A DNA stretch of 64,000 bases, taken from contig NC_073746.1 in assembly GCF_029784135.1 (NCBI RefSeq), positions 230,095,882 through 230,159,881 of the forward strand. The letters are read 5' to 3'. Source of the DNA: Toxorhynchites rutilus septentrionalis (Eukaryota > Arthropoda > Insecta > Diptera > Culicidae). A model generated the notes under the pieces. The model was not told the origin of the DNA, did not search any database, and was given only the letters and a program-made list of their open reading frames with translations. The translations under genes and the position numbers were made by a program. This document shows positions 24,899-36,422 of the stretch, in pieces (position 1 is the stretch's first letter; each line of letters starts with the position of its first letter).

Positions 24899-25883
24899 TA
24901 ATTTGTAATTTGTAATTTGTAATTTGTAATTTGTAATTTGTAATTTGTAATTTGTAATTTGTAATTTGTAATTTGTAATTTGTAATTTGTAATTTGTAAT
25001 TTGTAATTTGTAATTTGTAATTTGTAATTTGTAATTTGTAATTTGTAATTTGTAATTTGTAATTTGTAATTTGTAATTTGTAATTTGTAATTTGTAATTT
25101 GTAATTTGTAATTTGTAATTTGTAATTTGTAATTTGTAATTTGTAATTTGTAATTTGTAATTTGTAATTTGTAATTTGTAATTTGTAATTTGTAATTTGT
25201 AATTTGTAATTTGTAATTTGTAATTTGTAATTTGTAATTTGTAATTTGTAATTTGTAATTTGTAATTTGTAATTTGTAATTTGTAATTTGTAATTTGTAA
25301 TTTGTAATTTGTAATTTGTAATTTGTAATTTGTAATTTGTAATTTGTAATTTGTAATTTGTAATTTGTAATTTGTAATTTGTAATTTGTAATTTGTAATT
25401 TGTAATTTGTAATTTGTAATTTGTAATTTGTAATTTGTAATTTGTAATTTGTAATTTGTAATTTGTAATTTGTAATTTGTAATTTGTAATTTGTAATTTG
25501 TAATTTGTAATTTGTAATTTGTAATTTGTAATTTGTAATTTGTAATTTGTAATTTGTAATTTGTAATTTGTAATTTGTAATTTGTAATTTGTAATTTGTA
25601 ATTTGTAATTTGTAATTTGTAATTTGTAATTTGTAATTTGTAATTTGTAATTTGTAATTTGTAATTTGTAATTTGTAATTTGTAATTTGTAATTTGTAAT
25701 TTGTAATTTGTAATTTGTAATTTGTAATTTGTAATTTGTAATTTGTAATTTGTAATTTGTAATTTGTAATTTGTAATTTGTAATTTGTAATTTGTAATTT
25801 GTAATTTGTAATTTGTAATTTGTAATTTGTAATTTGAATTTGAATTTGTAATTTGTAATTTGTAATTTGTAATTTGTAATTTG
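24899..25883 (+). repeat. (TTTGTAA)n heptamer array, 985 bp
   Basis: About 140 copies of a 7-bp unit in near-perfect array; the only break seen is TTTGAATTTGAATTTG near 25832. Because 7 is not a multiple of 3 and the unit lacks minus-strand stops, all minus frames stay open (period ITNYKLQ). These frames are not genes. Confidence 0.98.
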
Positions 25884-26313
25884 TTTTATTTTGCAAAATG
25901 ACACAACGTAATCATTCACTGCTGTTTAGTCAGACGGGAAACGAAATTCTTTTTTGTATTGGTATTCATTGGATACCCGGAAGATCAACCGGTCGTTATT
26001 CACTCCCAGCCACACCATTACGGGGGAGTTTCAAAACAAAAACCATGGCACCATGGCAAGCCATAACTTGGAGCAAAATATGGGGAAATTTACTGGTAAA
26101 CCGAGTGATCTCAGTTCCTTAGACAGATAAAAATAAGAAGAGTCCTTTAAAATCAATTTGAAATCAAATTCGTTGTAGTCCTGGTGTAAATTGTACAGTC
26201 GTGGATCCGCATAATAGTTTGTACGAAAAACCGGTGTAAAGAGCTGGGCCCGAAATTTTCGAAGATGAAAATGAAGATCAACTCTCCTCTCTGTAGCTAC
26301 GCTTCGACTTCGA

Positions 26314-26400
26314 CTAGACTGGACATGGTGGATTCGTCAAATAATTGAGCACCACATGATGGGATCGTCCAAACCGACGCGCAATCTCTCTAATACCTAC
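26314..26400 (-). pseudogene. Tc3-like helix-turn-helix fragment
   Basis: Within a minus-strand frame the residues VGIREIARRFGRSHHVVLNY match the first helix-turn-helix of Tc3/Tc1-type transposases, usual form IREIARRIGRSHxVVxNYL. Nothing else of the protein is seen. Confidence 0.55.
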
Positions 26401-26758
26401 GTTTTCTTGCACGTAAGCACTTGTCCAACTAACAACGAATAATGTAACTGGTCTTATTCGAACTTGATACTTGAAAAATACAATAACAAAAATTTGTTCA
26501 CGTTCAACACTTGAACACACACATACGAAAACCATGCACTGTATGGTAGTTACCAATACCAATACACTAGAATTTGAATTGTAGCGTTGTTTGTTCACAG
26601 GGTGTTCATTAAGTTCGAATACAACTTTTCATCGTTGTGTAGGTGCACACCATGTGCATTCTGTGTACTGGTAATCGTGTCAGCTTTAGTCTCATATATA
26701 GGCTAACCGACACGCACAGTGTCGACTTGCTGTCATTTGTTGTTTGTTCACCGCGCAC

Positions 26759-27420
26759 TATGAAGGAGTACCGCGACGTCATAGTAAAGTTGTTTGCGTC
26801 GATTCGGAAGACCTCAGCTGACCTGGATGTGTCGATCGGAACTGCCCGCATCATCATGAAGAAGGAGTTGGGATACAAGCCGTACCAGAAACGCAAGATT
26901 CACGGGATAACGAAGGCTTCAACGAAGAAGAGGCTGGACAGAGCCTAACCTATACCTTCGTCGCACGCAGGTCAGGCGTTTGTATTTTCTGATGAGAAAC
27001 TCTTTGTCTAACAACAGACGCACAATGTCCATAATGAACAGTTGTTGGCTTGCATCCCTTTGTCCCTCATAAACATCCCGCGGTTCCGGAGCGCCGCGAA
27101 GGTGATGATTTGGGGGACCCTTTCCAGGCGTGGAAAGCTCCCACTGGTGTTTATCGTGAAAAACATGAAAATGAGCACCGCGTGCAAAAGATCGAGGTTG
27201 TGGAGATGGTGGTGGCCCCGTCACTTCGGGACCACTGCGGGAAGGAACATTACGTCTTTCAACAGAACGGCGCAACAACCCAAAAGGCGAATATCGTTCA
27301 AACGTGGTGTCGGGAGAATTTGACTGATTTTCTCGATAAGACCCTCCCATCTACCCGGACCTTAATCTCCTGGAATTTCACCGTTTATGGTGCCTTTGGT
27401 CAAGAAAGATTCCAAGATTT
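26759..27420 (+). pseudogene. Tc1/mariner-group transposase pseudogene
   Basis: Starts MKEYRDVIVKLF with a short helix-turn-helix region ending GYKPYQKRK. Further on, with frameshifts, are FSDEKLFV (first Asp, near 26990), VMIWGTLSRRGKLP, and FQQNGATTQKANIVQTWCRE (second catalytic position mutated from Asp to Asn). Degraded HPPxSPDLN-type residues (YPDLNLLEFH in another frame) follow near 27355. At least three frame changes and stops make it a dead gene. A CAGGGTGTTCATTAAGTTCG motif at about 26600 may be its left terminus, but no partner was found. Confidence 0.75.
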
Positions 27421-27831
27421 ACCACCAGTACGTAGGGCCTGCCAAATCAGATACTTCGAACCGAGTTTCGGCAGCTTCTTCCAATTGGAACGATCATCTC
27501 ATGTTCTCACCCATGAAATATTCATCATCAATGACGCAGCACCGGTATTTTGTTACCAGCTTCGAATAGAGTCTGCGGGCACGCTCTTTGACAACACTCT
27601 GCTGGTGTTCGTTCCGATTTTGGAAGTTGCGCCTGTACCTGCATTTGAGACGTTTTCAGTCCGGATCCTTACTTGTCGATCCTTGTCGTTACTTGTCGAA
27701 ACTCGTCGACCAGCTCGTCGTAGGCGATAACAACATCACTACTTAAGACATTGTAAAAAAATATATATTCCGTAAAAACCAAATAAAAATATCAAACTTT
27801 TCTTCGTATACCATTCGTCATATTTCAGAAA

Positions 27832-28708
27832 CTCTGTTGACTAACCTGAGCCAACATTTTGTTCCACCATCTCATCATATCTGTCGCATTCCGAGCCATC
27901 TTTCCACTCTTCTTCATTTTATGTTTGATAATTGCCCAATATTTCTCAATTGGGCGGAATTGAGGGCAGTTGGGTGGATTGTTTCCCATTGTCTAGCTAC
28001 CACTGTGCTTCTACGCTGTACGAGCAGCTTACCAAATCAGGTCAATACTTTACAGGTCCATTGTGAACTTTAAGGTACGGAAGAATACTTTTTTTAGGCA
28101 CTCCTGCTTACAGGTTTGTTTTTCACGAAAACCTAGGTTTTTTATCCACAGCTGCAAATACCTTGCCAGAACATAAGCTTCCGTGCGAATTTATCGGCCT
28201 AAAATTAATTTGAACTTATTAGGGACATCACCTGATTTTATAGAACTTTTGTCCGGGAAGCTGTCCATAATCCATAATCACGTACGTTTCGTCGTCCATG
28301 ACGATGCATCCTTTATACATCGTAAGATTCTCATTCTACACCTTCCGGGTACTTTTTTTGGCCACTGAATTATACTTCAGTGTCCTGTTTGGTTACTTAC
28401 TCCTCGCAGACGAATCCTTCTGATGATACTTTGGGTGGCATTGAATTTCTCGGCGAGATCATATTCCGACAACTCTGGGTTTACCTGAATGGTTCTCAAG
28501 ACCTTCAAATGCAGCTTCCGATCCTTAGCTCCACTACGACGCTTGTTATGATCCTGCCGATCGATAGCTCACGGCATACTACACGGTCGATTTAGCCTAC
28601 TTTAACGACTTCACAATTTTCAAACCGGGCCACGGCGGATTTTCGAAGTGGGTGTCCAAAATTAGTTTTCGGTTCGCGGCTTCCATCAAGTACTGTAATG
28701 CATCGAAA
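27832..28708 (-). pseudogene. IS630/Tc1-type (DD37-like) transposase pseudogene
   Basis: On the minus strand one can follow, across several frame breaks, EAANRKLILDTHFENPP near the N-terminus, a helix-turn-helix (LSEYDLAEKFNATQSIIRRI), the first Asp block VMDDETYV...MDYGQLPGQKFY, FARKLMFWQGICSCG, and the end FRPIEKYWAIIKHKMKKSG. The order and wording parallel the better-preserved ITmD37E gene at 30840-31855. It is a separate, older and more decayed relative. The element's ends were not found. Confidence 0.75.
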
Positions 28709-28995
28709 TACGGACACTTAAGCGCTTACGATGATAACTTCAACTACTAAAAACTTTTGACATATCATAGTATGAAAAATTACCGTTTCTATAGAATTGG
28801 AAGGCATTTATGTAAGTTATGGATCACAGATTTCCACAAAATTATGTTATATTTGTTCAAAATTTGACTTTTTTGTCAACAGATAGGTACAATGCTTGAC
28901 GCTACACTAAATCGGAAACCATAATTTTTACTAGGAATAATGGAATGACGTGATAAAAATATATACACTTCGTTTCATAACTATAGAACCACTAA

Positions 28996-29097
28996 TTTTT
29001 TTCTGAGTTTCCAGAGATATGTAAGAAGTCGGTTGAATTGAAGTATATACTTCAACTCAACCGACTTCTTACATATCTCTGGAAACTCAGAAAAAAA
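28996..29097. repeat. 102-bp near-perfect palindrome
   Basis: The two 51-bp halves are reverse complements with a single mismatch and no spacer; the centre is AAGTATATACTT. Outer ends are runs of seven T and seven A. It abuts the dispersed repeat that also occurs at 1548. Confidence 0.95.
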
Positions 29098-29125
29098 TGT
29101 GTTGAATATAAAAACTATTTTCATT

Positions 29126-30200
29126 TATAAGACTGGCCATCTGAACTTTATTGTTGTGTCTAGGCGTGAAACATTTAAAAAACTAAGATTCCAGTGTTTC
29201 ATAACTATAGAACCAGATGGGAAAACTCTCACTCCTGTACAAAACTTACGTCAATTTCACATGAATTACAATAAGTTTCTGATTCGTAAGTTATCTTTAG
29301 TTCTCAACCAGTTCAAATAACCCATTTGGGGTGGTTTCGACCAAGCTGTACGCAGAGGAAAATGCTCGTTATACCTCTTCAAATCATTCATACTGCTTGT
29401 AAGCTGCATCTACTATTCATACGATCACTCGTCATAAGCTCTTGACAGGGTTTTGATTTGGTAAACAAGCTCCCCAGTCCAGAATCTGAAGCCCTTATTC
29501 ATTAAATCATGCAATGACCTTCCGGGGTTTCTGAGTTTATGCAAACTTACCCAATTATCACATTGTTTTGATGCAAAAATAGCAGTAAATTATTTTGAAC
29601 TACTTCGTTGCACTTCTGACTGTTCAGTTATGTTGATAGTAAGCTATCTAAACCACACCTTTTCGAGAAAATTCTCTCCAAACCATAAAAATCCCTAGCT
29701 TCAAAGCTCCGAGTCCAAAAACTAATGAGGAATCACATGGGTTACACTATTTCAGGAGAACTTCCCCGATAAAAATAAATTAAACTTGAATAGAATTTCT
29801 TCATACTGGAAGGACTCACAAAACGTGTCATGTATTTTTTCAACTCGTGACAGGCAGGCAGCAGTTTGATGGTTTGATGAAAATACTTTCAAAAAGGCCT
29901 GGGTTAAATAGCTTTTCATCGAATGCACAGTCAGAAGTCCAATGAAGTACTTCAGAATCATTTATTCTGTTTTGTATTAAAAACACCGTGATAATTGGGT
30001 AATTAGGCATCAATTCATAAAATCCGAAAAGTCATGGCATGGTTTAACGAATAAAAGCTTCAGATTCTGGACTGGTCAGCTTGTTTACCATATCAAAACT
30101 CTATCAAGAACTTATGAGGAGTGATCGTACGAATAGTAGATGCAGCTTACAAGCTAAATAACTAAATCTTTTCCAGTATAGTTCTGAGCATTTTAACCCA
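29126..30200. mobile_element. long-inverted-repeat element, reference copy of the 1548 repeat
   Basis: The stretch 29397-29690 is repeated in inverted orientation at 29862-30160 (for example GCTGCATCTACTATTC, GGTAAACAAGCT, CCAGTCCAGAATCTGAAGC), with about 170 bp between. The left flank 29126-29400 also occurs at 1548-1657 plus 3044-3263, and weaker matches continue outside the right arm. Coding capacity is absent. Confidence 0.7.
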
Positions 30201-30714
30201 CCCAAAGTTTTTTTTTCAATCCTGGGATATATTGAAACCAGTGAAAATCGACATTTTTTTAAACATTGCGGCAGATGCCGGACGTTTGTGATTGCTGTAT
30301 GAATGAATGATGATAAATTCAAAAAATAAGAATCATTCATATTTCATTCCTCAGTATGTTTTACATAATTTATGAATACACAGACATGATACAAGTCAAA
30401 TTCGTTAATTTTGCAACTAGCCGTCGTTCAAATATTGCGTAACGCAATTTGTTTACTATTTAGGACGCCCTCTTCCCTACATAACATGTAACAAATGGTC
30501 ATTTGTATGAAAATGCTTAGACTTATTTGGATTTATTTCTAAACAAGTTTCCACAAGGCATCCCCACCTCCTTTCCTGTGTGTTACGTAATATATGAATA
30601 TTTGAGTGATGCCATAAACCTCATTAGTGGCCGTTTTGAGGGTTAGTGGCATCTAAAATAGTTATTGTCTCGTATATCAATTCCAAGTATGTAGTGTCCA
30701 ATTTGCGTGTATTA

Positions 30715-32007
30715 AAGGGTGTGTCACATCAAATTGCATCACGGAAAAAACGCTGTAGAAATTCGACCAGTAGACCGATCCTTTTGAAAATTTTAGACAG
30801 TAAAATAAAAATTATTAAACAACTTTTGGCATTTTCTTTTTATTCATACTTCCCAAGCCCGTATGCTCGCATCTTCCTCTTTACCCCGTCCACAAGGTTC
30901 TGTACAACGTCAGGTTGTAGTTTTTTTTGAACAGAAATCCATTTTCTCTTGAAGTCCGCCTCCGATTTGACAACTTTTGGGTTCTTCCGGAGGGCCTGCT
31001 TCATAATCGCCCAATATTTCTCTATTGGGCGAAGCTCCGGCGCGTTGGGCGGGTTCATTTCCTTTGGCACGAAGGTGACCCCGTTGGCTTCGTACCACTC
31101 CAGCACGTCCTTTGAATAGTGGCACGAAGCGAGATCCGGCCAGAAGATGGTCGGGCCCTCGTGCTGCTTCAATAGTGGTAGTAAGCGCTTCTGTAGGCAC
31201 TTAAGGTAAACCTGCCCGTTTACCGTGCCGGTCATCACGAAGGGGGCGCTCCGCTTTCCGCAAGAGCAGAACGCTTGCCACACCATGTACTTTTTGGCAA
31301 ACTTGGATAGTTTCTGCTTGCGAATCTCCTCCGGAACGCTGAATTTGTCCTCTGCGCAGAAGAACAACAGGCCCGGCAGCTGACGAAAGTCCGCTTGGAC
31401 GTAGGTTTCGTCGTCGTCGTTACCAGGCAATGCGGCTTCGTCAGCATTTCGGTGTACAGCTTCCGGGCTCGCGTCTTCCCCACCATGTTTTGCCTTTCGT
31501 CGCGGTTAGGAGCCTTCTGAACCTTGTATGTACACAGGCCCTCCCGCTGCTTGGTCCGCTGGACGAATGAACTTGACAAATTCAGCTTATTGGCGACATC
31601 CCGGACCGAACTTCTCGGATCACGTCTAAACTGCTTAACTACGCGCTTGTGATCTTTTTCACTGACGAAGCATCCATTTTTGCCGTTCTTCACCTTCCGG
31701 TCGATGGTTTGGTTCTCGAAGTATCGTTTTAGTACTCTGCTGACCGTGGATTGGACGATTCCCAGCATCTTACCGATGTCCCGATGTGACAACTCCGGAT
31801 TCTCGAAATGAGTGCGCAGGATTAATTCACGACGCTCTTTTTCGTTCGACGACATTTTTCCAAATTTACGAAAAATTGACAGTGGAGCATGGCCAACGTG
31901 ATCTATACACTCTTATCTGATTATAAGCGAAAGCTGAAGATATAATTCCTAAAATTTAAATTTCTACAGCGTTTTTTCCGTGATGCAATTTGATGTGACA
32001 CACCCTT
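30715..32007 (-). mobile_element. ITmD37E transposon, 1.29 kb, nearly full-length
   Basis: Ends carry about 47-bp inverted repeats starting AAGGGTGTGTCACATCAAAT, flanked by TA on each side (30713-30714 and 32008-32009). One transposase gene fills the interior on the minus strand. The length, TA target and DD37E signature match the ITmD37E branch of IS630-Tc1-mariner elements described from mosquitoes. Confidence 0.92.
30840..31855 (-). pseudogene. ITmD37E transposase, one frameshift
   Basis: Starts MSSNEKERRELILRTHFENP; a helix-turn-helix follows (SHRDIGKMLGIVQSTVSRVL), then a second one (SSVRDVANKLNLSSSFVQR). The catalytic block starts DDETYVQADFRQLPG, then IFWPDLASCHYS with the second Asp, then NAPELRPIEKYW with the final Glu 37 residues later, giving DD37E. 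The N-terminal frame (31855 to about 31430) and C-terminal frame (31430 to 30840) are offset at a GAC/CGT run near 31420, where a normal ...VMDDET... block has been replaced by repeated ACG codons. Repeat slippage in this run explains the break. Otherwise the gene has no stops, so the insertion is fairly young. Confidence 0.9.
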
Positions 32008-32009
32008 TA

Positions 32010-32759
32010 GACTTCCCCCACATCTCATCTGCACCAAAACCCTTTTTTTCTCCAAACGTTCAAATGTACAATATTCCCGCTCTACGGGACAACGGGAAAC
32101 GATGCATATGATAACTGAACATTTTAAAAATTTACATTTTTCGAAACATCCCGTGTGAATCTATATTTTTTATCGAAGGTCATCTGTCATACCATGTATA
32201 TGCTGCAAACAGATTTCAATTTAGTGATTTAGGATTTTTTAAAGATAACTTTCAAGTTGAACTCCGAAAAAAAACGTTGCAACTTGCCCCGGTGTACCTT
32301 ATAACTTCTTTGGACCAAAAGGAATCGTGACGAACAGCAGTATATTGCTTGTTGCAAGTAGACCTTGTATGGATCAAGATGCTAAACTATAGGTGTTTCG
32401 TTCTTGACACTTTCATGACAATACGTGAGACGAGTTGCGAGACGTAGCTTTCTGCATTGTTTACTTTTTGTTTGGTTGTGTCGTTATGGTTTCATATCAA
32501 CTCGCTGAGGAAAACAACTGAAGAAAGAAATAAGCAAATATATATTCGTGAAAAATAGTGTACTAGAGCTGCAATAAGGTATTTATATTACATATTATTC
32601 AATAGTTTTGGGGGACAGTGAGGATTTGAAGAGCTTGTGAGTGTGATTAAAGTGCTATAAGTCTAAGAAATCTGTTGTCCAACTCCTCCACAGATAATCG
32701 TTCATCTCGCGGTTCTCTATCATGCCAAAATTATATTGTGAATATCTTATTTTCTTCAG
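32010..32759. other. no gene seen; possible upstream region of the THAP exon
   Basis: AT-rich sequence without a coding frame. It ends in TTATTTTCTTCAG directly before the ATG at 32760, a good splice acceptor, which suggests a 5' untranslated intron. Confidence 0.4.
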
Positions 32760-32893
32760 ATGCCGTATTATTGTGCAGTAAAAGGATGCGGAAACAAGGT
32801 CCGCATAACGAAAAACAACCCGGACATTGTTTACCACACTTTCCCCCGAGATGGAGATAGACTTCATAAATGGATACTTTTCTGTGGCCAATT
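32760..32893 (+). CDS. THAP zinc-finger exon fragment
   Basis: MPYYCAVKGCGNKVRITKNN then VYHTFPRDGDRLHKWILFCG is the first half of a THAP DNA-binding domain, a C2CH zinc module found in P-element transposases and host regulators. The first Cys pair (C-x4-C), the HxFP box and the Trp of helix 1 are present. The second half (C-x2-H and AVPTF) does not follow in frame, and the frame runs into unrelated residues to a stop at 32964. Either a splice donor is missed, or the gene is broken. It lies upstream of the first seen kinase exon on the same strand, so it may be a nested gene or transposon exon. The 3' limit is approximate. Confidence 0.6.
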
Positions 32894-33534
32894 ACTTTCA
32901 ACAACTCTTTCCGGATCTTCTGGCGTGATCGATAGTCGTGATTCCAACAGTTTATTTCACCTGTAATATATTAGCAACACAAAAGTCCACTAATTTGAAA
33001 AATAAACACGAACCTGTTGCAATCATTGTCAACCTCCTTTTGCTCTAGCAAAACCAATTACTTGTAACAGCCCTTCCGGATCTTCTGGATCTGGTAATCT
33101 CGCAATCAGCGCTATTTCTTGTCACCGTCGCCGTAAGTACTTTTTTCCCCGCCGATAGGATCCAAACAGAAGTACATCTTGCTTGGAAAAAAAGCATTGA
33201 TTGCGCGGCTAGAAGCTAAAACATACTCAAAACATCCTTCTGCACTGTTTTTAATTCGACCGCTGGTTGTAGATATCTGAAAAAGTAGAAGCAATTATGA
33301 GAAATTGTTATACGAAAAAATCCAGAAAATTACCTACCTACAGTAAAGCGCGAGCAGCTATTTTGCCGACGAATGCATTTGTCACCAAAAGATATGATAT
33401 GTTTTGTAAACAAATTTGTTTTTTCACGAGCAATGGCCGAACAGCAATTTTGACATTGCGGTCCACCTATATAGTATAGCACCTTGGTATGGATGAAGAG
33501 ATGCCAGGACTCCAACCAATAACACAAAGATGGT

Positions 33535-33615
33535 CAATTGAGAGCCCTAAGTTTTGAACTCATGATCGATCGCTTAGTAAGCAAACGCGCAACCAATTTA
33601 GCTACAAAGATACCA
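33535..33615 (-). mobile_element. tRNA-like SINE fragment
   Basis: Minus strand shows TAGCTAAATTGGTTGCGCG (A-box-like) and GATCATGAGTTCAAAACTTA (B-box-like) at tRNA-like spacing, with a GCTTGCTTACTAAGCGATC anticodon-arm-like part. No target duplication or tail was identified. Confidence 0.45.
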
Positions 33616-33619
33616 TAAC

Positions 33620-36341
33620 CATACCATTCTATACCAGAAGCTTTTTCAACATGACCGAGAAGACGGTGAAGATTCTCCACGATCGGATGGTCTTTCCACG
33701 TCAAGACAAATGCCTTTCTCAATTTCAATCGAAAAACACAGAAAAACATTTGATGTACTTGAATATGCAACTCAATGTTCTCCTGTTCATAAAAATCAAT
33801 TTCGAATAAATAAATATAACAAATTTCAACTTTGTGTGTTTTTCATTCATTCCGCTTTGTTGTAGGACATTGGTTGTTCTATTATCGAGAAAGGACTTTG
33901 CCATGTGAGCTATGAGTAAAGAGTTGAGTGTGGCATACAATTATGTATAACTAAACAGCCCAACGAACCCTTTTTCATTGGGTAACCCATTGTACAAATG
34001 TTGCTGTCGACTTGACAGTGGTTACCACCGAATCGCAATGGAAGTAATCGCCCGAATGAATATTCTCACGAAGATTAATCCTAACTTTTACAACAGGATG
34101 GTGTTTGATAAGGTTACCGTAGAGAACATAAGCGAAGATAAGCGTAGCTTTTAGTAAAGGTTTTATTTTGTCTTTAGGCCTGACAGCTCATCGCATGCAC
34201 AAAACACCAATTTTTAGAGACGGATTTTTTTGCAAGGGTATTCCATATATTATATCCTTATTAATGTTCTGGACGTCCGTTATCAATGCTTACAAGATTT
34301 ATGGATTCATCACTCGATGATTACGGGAGGAGCTGAAGGTTACTTGAAGCTGGATTCTTAATTTCCGTTCACCTCATCATTTATACTGCGGGATATCAAT
34401 TTCAACACTCGAATCAAATCATTTTTAAATTGAATTAATCCTCATTGGTTTCGCTAAAAGTAATGCTATGTTTCCTCCATTACCCATGACGTGCGTGAGT
34501 TGTGAATTTTTGGGCGGATTCATTACCAATTTATGCTAATGAAATATATGATCGACACATAAATAGCATTTCCATGCGGCGTCAAATTTATCGTTACTCA
34601 ATATTTTTTCACGGATAATCTCCACCCAGATGCGTAGCACCTCTTGAAACAGCAACCACGCTCTACGAAGAAGGTTTTTTCGGAATATTGATATTTTATG
34701 CATATATTTTCTCATTGTTAACACGAATAAGCTCTCCAAGCTAAAAGAGGTGGTTCCGTTTCCACGGGAGCCGTTTGAACGAGGCTATGCACAGTTATGA
34801 AGCTGTAAATAGTAGAAAGTATTTTTCGGGCGTACGCTTCCGAGAGATTCAAACTTTACACATCTCACACCCGACCGAGAGCGATATAAGTATCGGAGAA
34901 TAATTTGATATTATCTCTGATCACCTTTTTATCCGATTCACCAATATTTTTCAATTATAACTTTTATGGTTCGGGACAGCACTTAGTATTTAATTATTGT
35001 TAAAGTTACTAATAATTAAAGGGTCTCCAGCATTCTTCACTTAAGTGAGCAGAAATAACGTTCCCTTAACAAGGTCGACTGTTTCGGTGACCGGTAAATT
35101 CTTTCCTTACAATCACGTAGGCTGCGATGGAAAAATCAACGGTTTTGCTGTTTGGGCGGTTTCCAATTACCTTCCCACCACCTCCGACCCCCACAGGAAT
35201 ACCCGACAGGTATTCCTGTGGGGGTCGGAGCATATAAATAAAGGTCCCTAGTTGTTCCGCTCGTTGGCTCGGTACATATTTGATAATCATAATTGAATTC
35301 TCGGTGTGTTTGATATACTTTTGTGCAGCATTGGGCGACTCCATAAATACACCACGGCAATCACTGACTGATAATCACTGAACTTAAATATGAAAATAGA
35401 GGACATTTACCGATGCCAGTAGGCACGGGACATCTTGACTCAAATACAACTGTTTTCGAACTCTCGATTAAAAATCATGCTTGTTGAGACGGCCAAGTTC
35501 GTCTAGTGACGTCAGTGGCATTTGTGAATGTGATGAAGATATAATGCACACTTAGAATTTACAGAAGTCTATGTATTATGCAATTACTTACTGAAAACTA
35601 ACCGAAAGTGCATGTGAGCAAACAATTGCATGTTCTATTTATATTTCTTGGTCCCCACGAGGTACAGTAAATGCCTTAATAATATTAAAAAAGATTCTTC
35701 ACTCCGGAATTGTCGGAAGGACTCAACTGAAAAATATTATCTGAACATCAATAAAGATTGATTATTGTATGATACCCGTTTTAATAACACTTCACAGCCA
35801 TATCAATATTTAACCAAAGATTGCTTGGTATTGAAAACATACTTCTACTAAGGTACTGTGCGAACAAACTTACATTGTGAATAGAAGTCGAGTTCATGCT
35901 ATAAATCTAATTAGTTGGCGCTACAGTTTATTGTCCGCACTGACAGCTTTGATCAACTCGGAGCCAGTGCCGGAAATCTACAAGCAATTTCCACTTCGAA
36001 CAATGCTGTTGTGTGAGAAGGAGCACTCCGATTAATTATAGCAGAAGAAGAGAATGCAAAGCGAATGAGCCAGCCAATTTGAGAGGCACATCAAAGCTCA
36101 TCATCGAGCGACGGCATAAGCAATTGCCAGAACCTGTTGATCTAAGGTTAAACCGAAATCTAGCCGTGGCGGGTCATTTTTCGTTTTTTGTCTATACCGA
36201 AGAATGTCATAATTAAAGGAATATAGAGAATGTTTATCTGCTTTGATTATCTCCTGAGCTAAACGAGCTGAGCTATTTTTCCAGGAAGTGAGAGCAACTC
36301 AATTAAATATTTTTTCCCGTTTTTTTTTTCTTTTTTTACAG
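33620..36341. other. no gene seen
   Basis: About 2.7 kb with no recognisable gene. It contains one strong hairpin (35182-35230). The last 40 bp form the pyrimidine tract and acceptor of the kinase exon at 36342. Confidence 0.5.
35182..35230. repeat. perfect 22-bp GC-rich hairpin
   Basis: CTCCGACCCCCACAGGAATA plus CC is followed by a 5-nt loop CGACA and its exact reverse complement. It is the most GC-rich segment of the region. CATATAAATAAA follows directly. It has no coding context. Confidence 0.95.
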
Positions 36342-36422
36342 AGCGATATTTTCGATGAAATTGATCTCTCCAATTTGTGCTTCGCTGAATGCAGTACGAA
36401 AAATGCAAATCATAGCTTTCAG
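36342..36422 (+). CDS. Dgketa: diacylglycerol kinase delta/eta type, PH-domain exon
   Basis: An 81-bp exon, phase 0 at both ends, reads [20 protein letters not shown] then NANHSFQ. This is the middle of the PH domain of type II diacylglycerol kinases (delta, eta), which phosphorylate diacylglycerol to phosphatidic acid at membranes. A long pyrimidine tract and CAG precede it, and GTGAGT follows. The wording is near-identical to what I recall for the Drosophila DGK-eta protein. The exon encoding the preceding PH strands is not seen upstream. The next exon is 15 kb away at 51415, and joining the two keeps the frame. Confidence 0.93.

Noticed and set aside
24899..25883. Heptamer array as telomeric repeat
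   Set aside because: The unit TTTGTAA is not the insect TTAGG type, dipterans lack telomerase repeats, and the array lies inside ordinary DNA.
24891..25919. Long ITNYKLQ-repeat open frames on the minus strand
   Set aside because: They come from the 7-bp unit, which stays open in three frames. No flanking coding sequence.
33112..33294. Minus-strand frame with GRIKNSAEGCFEYVLASSRA as a P-element part linked to the THAP exon
   Set aside because: It is on the opposite strand to the THAP exon and shows no recognised P-transposase motif.
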